Of a DNA stretch of 64,000 nucleotides, positions 8,257 through 19,104 are shown one piece after another. Origin of the DNA: Neostapfia colusana. Taxonomy: Eukaryota > Streptophyta > Magnoliopsida > Poales > Poaceae. The position numbers and the translations under genes are program-made. The notes under the pieces are model-generated. The model was not told the origin of the DNA. It saw only the letters and a list, made by a program, of their open reading frames with translations, and searched no databases. The DNA is taken from assembly GCA_030760725.1 (NCBI GenBank), contig JASWHV010000010.1, forward strand, positions 31,997,760-32,061,759. The letters run 5' to 3'. The stretch's first letter is position 1. The number at the start of each line of letters is the position of its first letter.

Positions 8257-11200
8257 CTAAGAAAACAATTCCGGAAATTGTGCCTTGAGCTCATCTTCCC
8301 GTTCCCAGGTGGCTTCCTTTTCTGAGTGATGCTTCCACTGCACCTTGCACATCCGGATTCTTTTATTTCTGGTGAGGCGTTCCATTGTCTCCAAAATCTT
8401 GTATGGTTGCTCGGCATAAGACAAATCTTCAGCTACATCCACTTCATTCATGGGTAACACCTCCTTAGGCGTCCTCAGGCATTTCTTGAGTTGTGACACA
8501 TGGAATACATCGTGCACGTCCGATAGATGAACCGGTAACTCTAGTTGGTACGCCACTTCGCCTTTTCTTTCCAAAACTTGAAAGGGTCCGATGTATCGAG
8601 GTGACAACTTCCCTTTCACCTTGAACCGACGAAGTCCTCTGATAGGGGACACCTTGAGATAAACATAGTCTCCTACGTTGAAAACGAGCTCTCTTCTTCG
8701 TACATCAGCATAACTCTTCTGGCGGGTTTGTGCTATCCTCAAGTTGTTGCGAATCTCCCTCACCTTCGCCTCGGCTTCTTGTAGCACTTCTGGACCAAAC
8801 ACTTTACTTTCTCCTGTTTGGTTCCAAAATAGGGGAGTTCTGCACTTCCTTCCATACAAAGCTTCAAACGGTGACATTTTCATACTAGCTTGATAGCTGT
8901 TGTTATAGGAAAACTCCGCATACGGTAAGTTCTTGTCCCAACTCCTATTGTTTTTGAGTGCACATGCCCTTAACATATCTTCAAGGATCTGATTGGTTCT
9001 CTCCGTCTGCCCGTCAGTTTGGGGATGATAGGCAGAGCTGAAGTTCAGATGGGTTCCCATGGTTTCATGCAACTTCTGCCAAAACCTCGAGGTGAACTGT
9101 GTCCCTCGGTCCGACACTATCTTCTTTGGCACTCCATGGTAACACACAATCCTTGACATGTACAATTCTGCCAATTTGGATCCGCTGTAGCTTTCTTTCA
9201 CAGGGATGAAATGAGCTACCTTGGTTAGCCTATCAATAATGACCCATATTGAATCATACCCGGATTGGGTCCTAGGCAATCCCACGACAAAATCCATGCT
9301 GATTTCTTCCCACTTCCATTCAGGTACTTTGAGTGGTTGCAATAATCCCGCGGGTCGTTGATGTTCTGCTTTCACCAACTGACATGTGTCACATAGGGCA
9401 ACATGTTCCGCGACATCTCGCTTCATGCCATACCACCAATACCTGCTCTTGAGGTCCTGGTACATCTTCGTACTCCCAGGATGAATGGAATAGTCAGAAT
9501 TGTGAGCCTCCTTCAAAATTAATTCACGGATCTCCTTTACTTCTGGCACACAGATCCTTTTCCCGTGCCACACCGTTCCTTGTTCATCCTCTCTTAAACC
9601 AGGAGCTTTATTTTCCTTGATGAGCTGTCTGATCTCTTGTATCTTCTCATCATTCTTTTGGCCCTCGCGTATGTCTTGCTCGAGTGTGGAGTCCACTTCC
9701 ATGGCGATGGCTTCACCACTATTTACTAGACATAGATTGAGCCTTATAACCTCATCCTTCAATTCTGCGGGCATGTCCTTCAAGCTCAACTTATTGACCT
9801 GCACTTTCCGACTCAAAGCATCGGCCACGACGTTTGCTTTCCCGGGATGATAGTTGATGCCCACATCAAAGTCATTGATTAGCTCTAACCATCTCCTTTA
9901 TCTGAGGTTGAGATCTGGCTGTGTGAATATGTACTTCAAACTCTTATGATCCGTATATATCTCTGTCCTCTTCCCCATCAAATAGTGCCGCCAAATTTTC
10001 AACGTGTGTACCACTGCAGCTAGTTCTAGGTCATGTGTAGGATAATTCTTCTCGTGCTTCCGAAGCTGCCGGGATGCATATGCCACGACATGTCCTTCTT
10101 GCATGAGAACACATCCCAACCCATTTCCAGAGGCATCGCAGTACACTGTGAAATTCTTCTGCATATCCGGCATAACCAGCACTGGGGCTGTTGTCAATCT
10201 CTTCTTTAGCTCCTGAAAGCTTGTATCGCACTATGGCGTCCAGGTGAATGCGATTTCCTTTTCCAACAATTTGGTGAGAGGTCTCGAGATCTTGGAGAAT
10301 CCCTCAATAAACCGTCGATAGTATCCAGCCAATCCCAAAAAGCTTCGAACTTCCCCGACATTTTCAGGGGTCTTCCACTTCTGGATATCCTCGATTTTGG
10401 CGGGATCTACGGAGATTCCTCCCTCCGAGATTATATGTACTAAAAAGGGAACTCTCTTCAGCCAAAACTCACACTTGCTCAACTTGGCGTATAGTTGGTG
10501 TTCTCTCAGCCTCTGTAACACCAACCTTAGATGTTTCTCATGTTCTTCTTCACCTTTGGAGAAGACGAGAATATCATCTATGAAAACCACCACAAATTTG
10601 TCCAGATATTCCATGAATACCTTGTTCATGAGATACATGAAATATGCCGGGGCATTGGTTAGCCCGAAAGGCATGACAGTGTATTCATACAGTCCGTACC
10701 GAGATACGAAAGCTGTCTTGGGAATATCAGATTGCCTTATCTTGAGTTGGTGGTATCCCGACCTGAGATCAATTTTCTAGAACACACAAGCTCCCCTCAA
10801 CTGATCAAACAAGTCTTCAATGCGGGGTAATGGGTATTTGTTCTTTATGGTTACCTCATTCAGGGCACGGTAATCCACGCATAACCTTTGGGTTCCGTCT
10901 TTCTTGGGCACAAATATTACCGGAGCTCCCCGTGGTGAGGAACTAGGGCGAATATACCCCTTCTCCGTCAATTCTCTCAAATGGTCCTTGAGCTCTTCTA
11001 GCTGCTTGGAGTCCATTCAATATGGTCTCTTGTATATCGGGGCTGTTCCCGGTACTAGCTCAATCGCGAATTCCACATCACGGTCGGGAGGCATACCTGG
11101 CAACTCCTCCGGAAAAACATCTGGATATTCCATGATAGTCCTGATTTCCTCAACTTTCACCTCCACTTGATTTAATTTGATGTCCCTCCTAGGCTCATGT

Positions 11201-12726
11201 ATCGTTATGAACTTTACTCTTGTGCCACTAGGGTGAGTTAGTTCCACCGTTCTGGTCGAACAATGGATGATTCCTTTATGTTTGGTCAACCAATCCATAC
11301 CCAAAATAATATCTATCCCTTGGGAATCTATCACTATGAGGTTAGCCGTAAATACTACCCCATTAATGTCTAGGTTCACGTTGGGACACACTTGTCTTGT
11401 CCTGATTTCTCCACCTGGAAGGTTTACCACTAGCATATGGTTCATTTGTGTGGTTGCTAGGTCATGCTTCTTAACAAACCCTTGAGCAATGAACGAGTGG
11501 GTAGCACCAGAATCAAACAGCAGAGTTGCAAGGTGTAAATTGGCAGGAAACTTACCAACTACCACGTCTGGTGCCTCTTGTGCTTCCTCCATAGTGACAT
11601 GGTTCACCCGTCCTCTCATTACATTCTGCTGTTGTGGCGGCGCAGGCTTCTTCTTTGGGCATTTATGGGCGTAGTGCCCCACTTCACCACAGCTGAAACA
11701 TTGCACCCCAATCTTAGATGCCTGGCCCTTGTTGTCTTGGGGTTGGTTTGGGGGTCCTTGCACTGCTGGTCGAGGTGGATATGCGGGGCGAGGCTGCTGC
11801 GCAAACTGACGTTGCGGCTGTGCTGGTGCTGCGGGAGGCCTGTAGTTTGGGTTGTACCCTCTTGGTGCTGAATAGGGTACCGCCGCACGGTTCGTTTGCC
11901 CCGTAGGTTGCTGCATCATACGTGGGCGGGTGTTGCTCCCTGAGGCTTGATGTGAGCACCCAGCCTTCCTCTTATTCTCATTTTCCAGGGCCTTTAGCTT
12001 CCTTTCTACCACAAACGCTCGGTCCACCATCTTTTGGAAGCTTTCATACTCATTGGAGGACATTGCACACTGCATCTCTGCGGTAAGTCCTTCCACGAAA
12101 CAATCTTGTTTCTGCTCATCAGTCTCTATGTCTCGTGGAGCATAACGGGATAGTTGAGTGAATTTAGTGAGGTATTCCCTCACCGTCATGTTTCCCTGCT
12201 GCAGTCCCAAAAACTCCTTCCTCTTGTTTTTGAGTTCACCTCTTGGGATGTAATGGTTGCGGAAGCTACGCTTGAACTCTTCCCAAGTGATGTTCTCAGG
12301 GTCATGATGGGCGGCCACGTAGGCGGTCCACCAATCAGCAGCAGGTCCATGCAATTGATGAGAGGCAAACAGCACCCTCTCATACCTTTGGCATTGTATA
12401 AACCTCATCTTACTTTCAATGGTCTTCAGCCAATCATCTGCCTCCAGAGGTTCAGCAGCACTTGCAAACTTTGGAGGTTGAGTAACTAGAAACTCACTCA
12501 ACCTTGGTTGGCGTGGTGCAGCTTGTGTAGGTGGAACTTGATGCAAGTTGGCCACCACTTGAGTCAAGTTCTGGATAAGCTGATTTTGATTCTCCAGCAT
12601 TTGGTGGAGAGGATCAACTTCTTCACGGCGACCACCCCGGTCCTGGCCTCCAGAAAGATGAGGGTTGCATGCCTCATCATTGTTGTTGGCGGGGTTGGCA
12701 GCACGTCCTTTTCCTCTTCCGGCCAT
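8257..12726 (-). pseudogene. B gag-pol polyprotein with four in-frame stops
   Basis: Single-frame polyprotein (about 1490 codons) starting ATG at 12726, directly after CAG. In order: gag, CCHC zinc knuckle (CFSCGEVGHYAHKC), protease ([11 protein letters not shown]), RT (catalytic FIDD), RNase H ([14 protein letters not shown]), integrase (D, D35[26 protein letters not shown]), GPY/F-like region and chromodomain. Stops fall at 11017-11019 (end of protease linker), 10777-10779 and 10231-10233 (around RT), and 9898-9900 (in RNase H). The frame is otherwise unshifted. Most look like C-to-T changes, as expected from decay of methylated cytosines. The catalytic motifs are still legible, but no full-length product can be made. 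Confidence 0.9.
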
Positions 12727-13026
12727 CTGGCAGAATCAACAAATGTTAATTTGATACCATTTAGTATCATCTTACTGCTTTCATTTGTTGGTACTTTGAG
12801 GTGTTGAGGCTTTGTTAAAATTTTACGAGGGTTCATATCTCACACCAAATAAATGCACTATTATTTCCTGTGGGTTCACACACCAAAGCAAAACAATCTA
12901 AGACGAGGCTGTGGACAATTGCTCATGGCTTCCACAACTCACGTCACACACCAAGCATTATCACACCATTAACTACGTAACGACTCGACTACTCGACCTC
13001 TTGCTAGCTAGGGGAAAGACTCTACA

Positions 13027-13806
13027 CTACTCGTCCACTTGAGCTGGCTCCTCGGGATCTTCCTCCTCATTTCGGCTACCTTCTGACTCTGCTTTGGGTG
13101 GGGAGGCTGCTGGTGGAGAAGTGCGACGACGCCTGATTGCTCGGCGATCCGGGGAGTCAGGAGTCCATGTATCATTCACGGTGACGCACAGTTCATTCCC
13201 ATCTCCTCTTTCTCTCGCCTTTAAGCAAGCTCGCAGCAACGCCTCCGTGTCCTTCAGGGTGTCTCAGACATCCTGAAGCTCTTGTTGACACTCCTGCAGT
13301 CGAGTGCTGAGCATAGCCACATCCTCCAAGCACAAGTCCATGTGCTCATGGGAAGTCCCTTGCTGCACTGGTGGGTATTTGTACTCCGTGGTACCACTCT
13401 CACGTTGGAGGACATACATGTACTCAGTTTTGTCCAAGTGGCGACGATAGATGTGACTCTGGCAGGTGATGGCCTCCCAGGTGACATCTTTCTTCGCGTC
13501 AACTTGTGTTGCTCGACAAGCTGGAGAGTGGTGAATCTTAAGCAGCTGATTCTCGTGTATAATCCTCATCTCCGAACTCCATTCTTCCGTCTTCTCACGG
13601 ATGGTCTTGGTGGAGTTATAGTGGATGATTAGCTTGCCCGTATTGCCTGCGGCTTCGAGCATACGTCGAAGACGGCGCAACAAGTCTCCTACTGCCAATC
13701 CGTAGGAAAGGTACGTCACTGGACGACTCTCCTCTCTTTCTGCAAGGGCAACTACGTGAACTCTCCCTCCCGTGGACTTGCGAGCAGTGCGAATCATGCG
13801 AACCAT
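13027..13806 (-). pseudogene. orf0: extra ORF between primer site and gag in B
   Basis: A sense-strand frame of about 260 codons, with ATG at 13804-13806 preceded by a T-rich tract ending TTTTAG. One TGA at 13264-13266 interrupts it; the frame then continues to a stop near 13027. The first ~180 residues are mixed and hydrophilic with little repetition. The C-terminal ~70 are rich in R/S/P, then E/D (NEEEDPEEPAQVDE). I recognise no domain. It is in a different position from gag, and its frame is kept over 780 bp apart from one change, which argues for real coding. An extra ORF ahead of gag is known, from memory, in rice RIRE3/RIRE8-like elements. Its function is unknown. Confidence 0.7.
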
Positions 13807-14009
13807 CTAAAACAAAAAGAATTTAAAATTAGGTTAGATAACCTTTTTAAACAAAAATCCCGTTTTGAATGAAAATTTGGGATAAGATGAAGAAAATGAC
13901 TCCTTAAATAACACTCTTCAACCCACACCTTGGAAAATAGTTTTTAAGAAAATAGGGCCCTTAAATACGTCTATTTCTATCTAGGTCCACGTTCCTATGG
14001 GCAACCTTG
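13807..14009 (-). other. B leader between primer site and orf0
   Basis: About 200 nt without an ORF. Next to orf0 it reads CTAACCTAAT...TTCTTTTTGTTTTAG on the minus strand, a good match to a branch site, pyrimidine tract and 3' splice site ending exactly at the orf0 ATG. Confidence 0.5.
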
Positions 14010-14021
14010 GCTCTGATACCA
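14010..14021 (-). promoter_or_regulatory. Primer binding site of B (tRNA-iMet)
   Basis: TGGTATCAGAGC on the minus strand, complementary to the 3' end of initiator methionine tRNA. It lies four nt from the 5' LTR border at 14026. Confidence 0.92.
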
Positions 14022-14025
14022 CCTC

Positions 14026-15711
14026 TGTCACACCCGGTTTTTCTGAAGAAACAACCAAGTGAATATCACATGTATGCCAAGATCATTTTCTCATACATGT
14101 GATGACAAATAGTGAAGCATCATTTATTACAAGCCAGGTGTCGAATATAAATAAATCTTACATCGCAAATGTCTCAATGGACACTAATGCTTCATCACAA
14201 GTAAATAAACTAGCAGCGGAATATTATTCTTTAGGGCTCCATCACAGGCGTTGCCCGGGGCTTCCATGAACCTAGAAACCTTCTTCGGGTCCAAAGTCTT
14301 GGTCATTATACACCACCTCATTATCTTGACCTGAGCAGCAATATAAACCAACAAAAATGCAAGGTTGAGTACCAATGGTACTCAGCAAGTGTGGGAAAAT
14401 TATACCATGCAGGGCTAGAACAAGGAGAGATTGAACTCATGGTTAAAGCACTACGCAATTAATACCTATCACCTTAGCTTATTAAGCACCTACATTACTA
14501 CACAAGTGAAATGGTCCCAATCTCCCATCCTATTATCATAATCTAATAACCATAACATCATTTCCAATGTTAAGCTCCCCGCTTAACATCCACAACTTCC
14601 AAAAACCTTCACTCCTCTAATCATGAATAAGTCCAGGCCGCTCTTAACCGTGAGCACGGCTGTCAAGACAGTTTTGACTCTGCAGAGTTTGTACCACTGT
14701 ACCCACATGTAGTGATTTCATCCCCCGCTGCCGGGTGGACTAAAAGAACCTCCATTATGCCAGTGGCTACGATCCACATTCACACTTCCCAGGTGTGTAG
14801 CCAGGAGATCACTACGAAGCCTTTACAAAGGGATTCCCGACGAGCGTGGGCCCACTGAGGTTTCACCCCTAACAGCATACAAGGGGCTCCAACCCCGCTG
14901 CAGTGGCCCCCTCTTGAGCCTTGCGGTTCATATGGTAGTCCAGCTGACACCCACTCCCCGCACCATCCAACACACCCATACTACGCCGGGGATACACCTA
15001 ATTAATTGGCCAAGCTGCCCCATCTCAGCATGTGGTTGGCACTGTAAAGCCGGGTTACATGCTCCATGAACCGGTCCTTAGGATCCAGGCAAGTACTAAA
15101 CACAAACCCAAGTCTCGTCTACCTAGCACACAACCAAAACATCCAACTTGCCTTGATCCCTATCTCTACATAACTCACAATAGCTCATTCAAGAGTATGG
15201 TAAAATAAACTGATGATCTCATATCCCAAATATCCCATTCTAAGCATGGCTAAGCATATGCATGTGAATAAATGACATGACAAAATAAATCCCAACCCAA
15301 GCTACAAGGAAACAGGGTAATGCAATTCTAGGGAAACTTCCTAGCATGGGTTTCATGTTTAACTTGACAATGCAAATAATTCTATCTACACATCCTAGCA
15401 TAGGATCAAAGTGGTCAAGGACACTTGCCTCCTTCTTGCTGCTCTTGAAATGGGTAGTCCTGGTCTTGGAAAGGGAGAACTTGTTCTTGAACAGGTTCTA
15501 CTTCATACCATCACACATAGCAAAAGAAAAACAACAATCATAAGACATAGTTCACACTTCTTACTTCATACAAACCACACATTCATATTTATGAAATTCA
15601 TTCACCATTATATGTGTTGTGGTTACTTTGTGTGTTGATCTGTGGCTTGCATACAATTTTATTTATATGTGTATGATTCCTACTTTGGTGTTCATATTTA
15701 TACTTACATAC

Positions 15712-15754
<43 letters not shown>

Positions 15755-17475
15755 CAGTTTTAAATAAATTCCTTATATTAAACTACCAAGTATGTATGAA
15801 AACTATTTTTCTTCTCCATATGTGCCTTCATAATTTCTATCAACCCTAAACTGAACTCTTTGGATTTTAAAAACTCCATTTATCATTTACTAGTTGCTAT
15901 ATTTTCAGATTTATATTCCTATGCATAATTGCGTATTTTATTATGAAATTAGTAATACACATCATCTAAACAGTATAGGTTCTGGTCCTAAATAATTTAA
16001 TAACATATTTTAGCCTTGGCCTCTGATGTAAACTTTTTCATAATTATTTTCCCTATTTTTCTATAACTATTCTTTACTTAAAAATGTGTCCCTATACTAA
16101 TAAATGTGATTAATAAATGAAACAGATTCATTTCAGCCCAAAATATATTTTTATCTCACTCCAAAGTTTTCTAAGTACTGAGAAAGTTTTTAATTAATTT
16201 TGACAATTATGTTTGTCCCACTTTTTAATTTTTAAACACTAGTTACATATTCAATTTTCTAAATTAAATACTAAACAGGGCTAAAATAATGAACTCTCCC
16301 CATTATAGGGTCTATAATATTATTTTCATAATTTCCAGGGGTCTAGGTACACTTATCAGAGGTGTTTTACCTAATTTTTATTAAGTCCAGGGGCTAAAAC
16401 TGATTTTTAAATGAATTTACATGATTTTCTTGAGTTCCAGGGGCTAGATCAGAAGTTTCCGGGGCTAGCTCTTATTTCCAGAGAACCCCAGGGGGTAGCA
16501 CGTAAGAATTCCAGTCTTTATAATGCGGGGCTGACGTGGACCGTCCGATTTTAAACCGACGGCTGAGATTATAACATCGAACCGGTACGCGGGGTTTTAA
16601 AGTCTACCGTGCGATTTAAAATAAACGGCGCACAAGCGGCCACGTCGCTCTGATCGAGCGCGGGCGGCGCTGCCGGCGGCGCACGGCGGCGGGAAGCGGC
16701 GATCTCGCCGGAAAGTTTCGGATCCTCGAGAATTCTGCCTAGAACTGTGATCTTATGGCATAGATCGGTAGAGGGGAGGTCAGGGATTTCACCTCGGGGG
16801 TTTTCTTGAGCTCGGGGGTCCTGGAAAATGATCGGCGGCGAGGTCCGAGGCAAAACCACGGCGAAGCTCGTCGGCGCTGGGTTTACACCGTAAGTCTCCG
16901 AGTTTTCTGCACCTGCAAAGCTCCCCGGAGGCGGTGGATCAAGACCAGCGAGTTAGATCAGAGTTTCCGAGCTTAGATCGGCCAGAATTCACCGGCAAAG
17001 TCTCGGTGCTCACCGGAGTAAAAATCGGCGATCGCGTGGGAAAAACCGATCGGGGCTGTGGTTTTTATAGCCGGGGGAGGGCGGTGGGTCAGTTGTGATC
17101 GAGTTTGAGTCTTCTGGGACCAGAATTCGGGCTGAGGGACGCGGTATTCCGATCGGTTAAGATCGCGCGCGCGCGGGAGAGTCCGGGGTCGCGGGGTTGG
17201 GGATGACAGGTGGGTCCCACCTGTCTGTGAGAGATAGCGCGGGCGCGCGTGCCTGCGGGCTGGCGCGGGGAAACTGGGCCGGCTGGCGGGTTTCGGCCCA
17301 CTGGCCGGTTTTTTTCCCGTTTTCTTTTTCTTTTTTCCATTTGTTTTCTATTTTGAGTCTAATTTGAATTCCAGTTTGAATTTGAATTTTTGCAAAACAT
17401 GCAACACGTCCAAAAAATTTTAAATTCCCCTCTGAACATGGTTTAGGGTTTTGAATCAAAATTTGGGGTGTTACA
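14026..17475 (-). repeat. 5' LTR of B
   Basis: 3450 bp, same organisation as the 3' copy. It keeps the 57 bp missing there, including the right arm of a 12-bp inverted repeat (14065-14076 with 14092-14103). TATA box at 17062-17069, palindrome at 17205-17225, microsatellite at 15712-15754, intron-like interval about 15498-16792. Confidence 0.94.
17062..17069 (-). promoter_or_regulatory. TATA box of B 5' LTR
   Basis: TATAAAAA on the minus strand. This is the copy that would drive genomic RNA of B. Confidence 0.68.
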
Positions 17476-17480
17476 TCACT
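17476..17480. repeat. Right target duplication of B (TCACT)
   Basis: Follows the GTGTTACA terminus of B; A1 LTR sequence resumes directly after it. Confidence 0.92.
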
Positions 17481-19065
17481 CGACTCCCATTCCCCGTGCC
17501 TTCCACAGTCCATAACACTCTAGCAACTTACCTAATTACTCAGCTAAGCCACACCCATACTTGGCCTTGTGGTGGCACTGTTATCCTGGCATGTGCATGC
17601 ATGAACCGGTCCTTAGATCTACGGCAAGCAAACCACCATCTCATGCTACCTCATTCACAAATCCAGGCTTGCCCAGATCTCCCCTCCGATCCATGTTCAT
17701 TAACCTCATCAATTACTTATTATTAGTATGAGTGCAGTTAGCTAGACACATCTATCTTGCTTCCCAATCCCATGGACTCAGCGAAGCATAAAGAAAAAAC
17801 CATAACCGAGTCATAAACTTCCCAGGTGACAAGGACGGTTTAATCAAAACTAGTAAACTCCTATAAAAGGGTTTCCCATCATGTTTGACTCAGCACACAC
17901 ACCTTTTAGCAAAACAAAATAGTTTTACCCAAAACATAGGATCAACATGGTCAAGGAGCACTTGCCTTGTACTTGCGGTTCCGGTTGTTCTTGATTCTCA
18001 AAACCTTGTTGCTGCAGCTCGTCGTAGACAGCTTCCTGAGTTTGTCCTGCTCACGTTCTTCTTGTCTTCGGGGTCCTCCTCAGACCGCTTGGTTCTCCTC
18101 CGATGATCTCCCTTGTTGCGCTTCGGCGATGTTTTTGCTCGGCGAGTTAGGGCTAGAGCGCTAAGTCGTCGGCTCAGGAGTTGAAAGAGAAGTTCGTGGT
18201 TTCGGCCAGAGGTTTTGGGTTCTATTTATAATCAGGAAGAGAAGAGTCCTAATGTGATTGGATCCCGAATAAGAGTCTTATTCAGATCTTGTTGGATCCT
18301 GACGTCTTATCTTTGGTCACATCGTGGAGTTTAGATCGGTTTCTGTTGCGTACCGACATCTTTACACGTAAAAATCGCTCCAAGCTCGTTACCTTCGTGA
18401 TGATGATCTCCGGAAGCTTCACGTGTCCTCCGGGCCTGGCATCTCCTCAGCCGCAGAGACGAGCTCCGGTTATGCCGCGTGTCAATCGATCGAGACCTCC
18501 CTCTTCTTCGGAGACGAGCTCCGCGCACGCCACGTGTTGGCGTCGGTCTTCCCCCTCTTCTTTCCTCAGGGACGTGCCCCGAGGTCGACACGTGTTTAGC
18601 TGCGACGGACCTTCCGGTGATAAGCTCCGGTGGCGACACGTGTTTGATAGATCCGGACTTATCTGAGATGAGCTTCGAGATCGACACGTATCCCGCGCAC
18701 TGGTCCTCTTATTTCTGCGAGGACTAGCTCCTAGGATGACATGTGTCCTGTGGAAATGCCTTTGCTTCTTCCGCAGAGGCTAGCCACGTGGGCAACACGT
18801 GTCCCACAGGATCGGACCTCTCCCCTTTGCGGAGACGAGCCCCGAGCCTGCCACGTAGCCAGCTTGGCGGTGGCCTCTCCCCGCTTCGTAGGGATGAGCT
18901 CCGATCACGCCACGTGGCCTGCTGGCCGCGGAAGTTGCCTTCGGCGTTCTCAGAGAGCTTTACTGGCTATCCTTTTGATACTCGTTTCTGTTCCTTCTTT
19001 TCTTCAAAATGTTTCCTTTTCATAGGACACGAGCATATGCTGACACCCAAGATGAGGGTGTCACA
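17481..19065 (-). repeat. 3' LTR of A1, proximal part (U3 side)
   Basis: Continuation of the LTR cut by B; matches 25101-26684. It starts (minus strand) TGTGACACCC at 19065. Contains TATAAATAG (18222-18230) and the ACGTG array (18421-18916). The 303-bp GT...AG segment of A2 is absent, with the join at 18049/18050. Confidence 0.9.
18222..18230 (-). promoter_or_regulatory. TATA box of A1 3' LTR
   Basis: TATAAATAG on the minus strand, same position as in the other A-family LTRs. Confidence 0.7.
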
Positions 19066-19104
19066 AATCTACCCCCCTTAAATTGAATCTCGTCCTCGAG
19101 ATTC
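19066..19104 (-). promoter_or_regulatory. A1 polypurine tract and stem-loop
   Basis: TAAGGGGGGTAGATT on the minus strand borders the LTR at 19065. The stem-loop has 8-bp arms GAATCTCG and CGAGATTC (19085-19104) and overlaps the last codons of pol, whose stop is at 19078-19080. Confidence 0.8.

Larger units (their letters stand above)
4815..17475 (-). mobile_element. Element B: complete Ty3/gypsy chromovirus with an extra upstream ORF
   Basis: A 12,661-bp minus-strand element bounded by TGTCACACCC...GGGGTGTTACA and the TCACT duplication. Parts: 3' LTR 4815-8211 (3397 bp), polypurine tract, gag-pol 8257-12726, orf0 13027-13806, primer site 14010-14021, 5' LTR 14026-17475 (3450 bp). The LTR pair differs by roughly 1% by eye plus a 57-bp deletion in the 3' copy, so insertion is fairly recent. 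Coding capacity is nevertheless lost through nonsense changes. Structure and length resemble rice RIRE3/RIRE8-type elements as I remember them. Confidence 0.94.

Noticed and set aside
14010..14021. tRNA-like matches (GCTCTGATACCA) beside LTRs
   Set aside because: These are 12-nt primer binding sites, not tRNA genes; no cloverleaf surrounds them.
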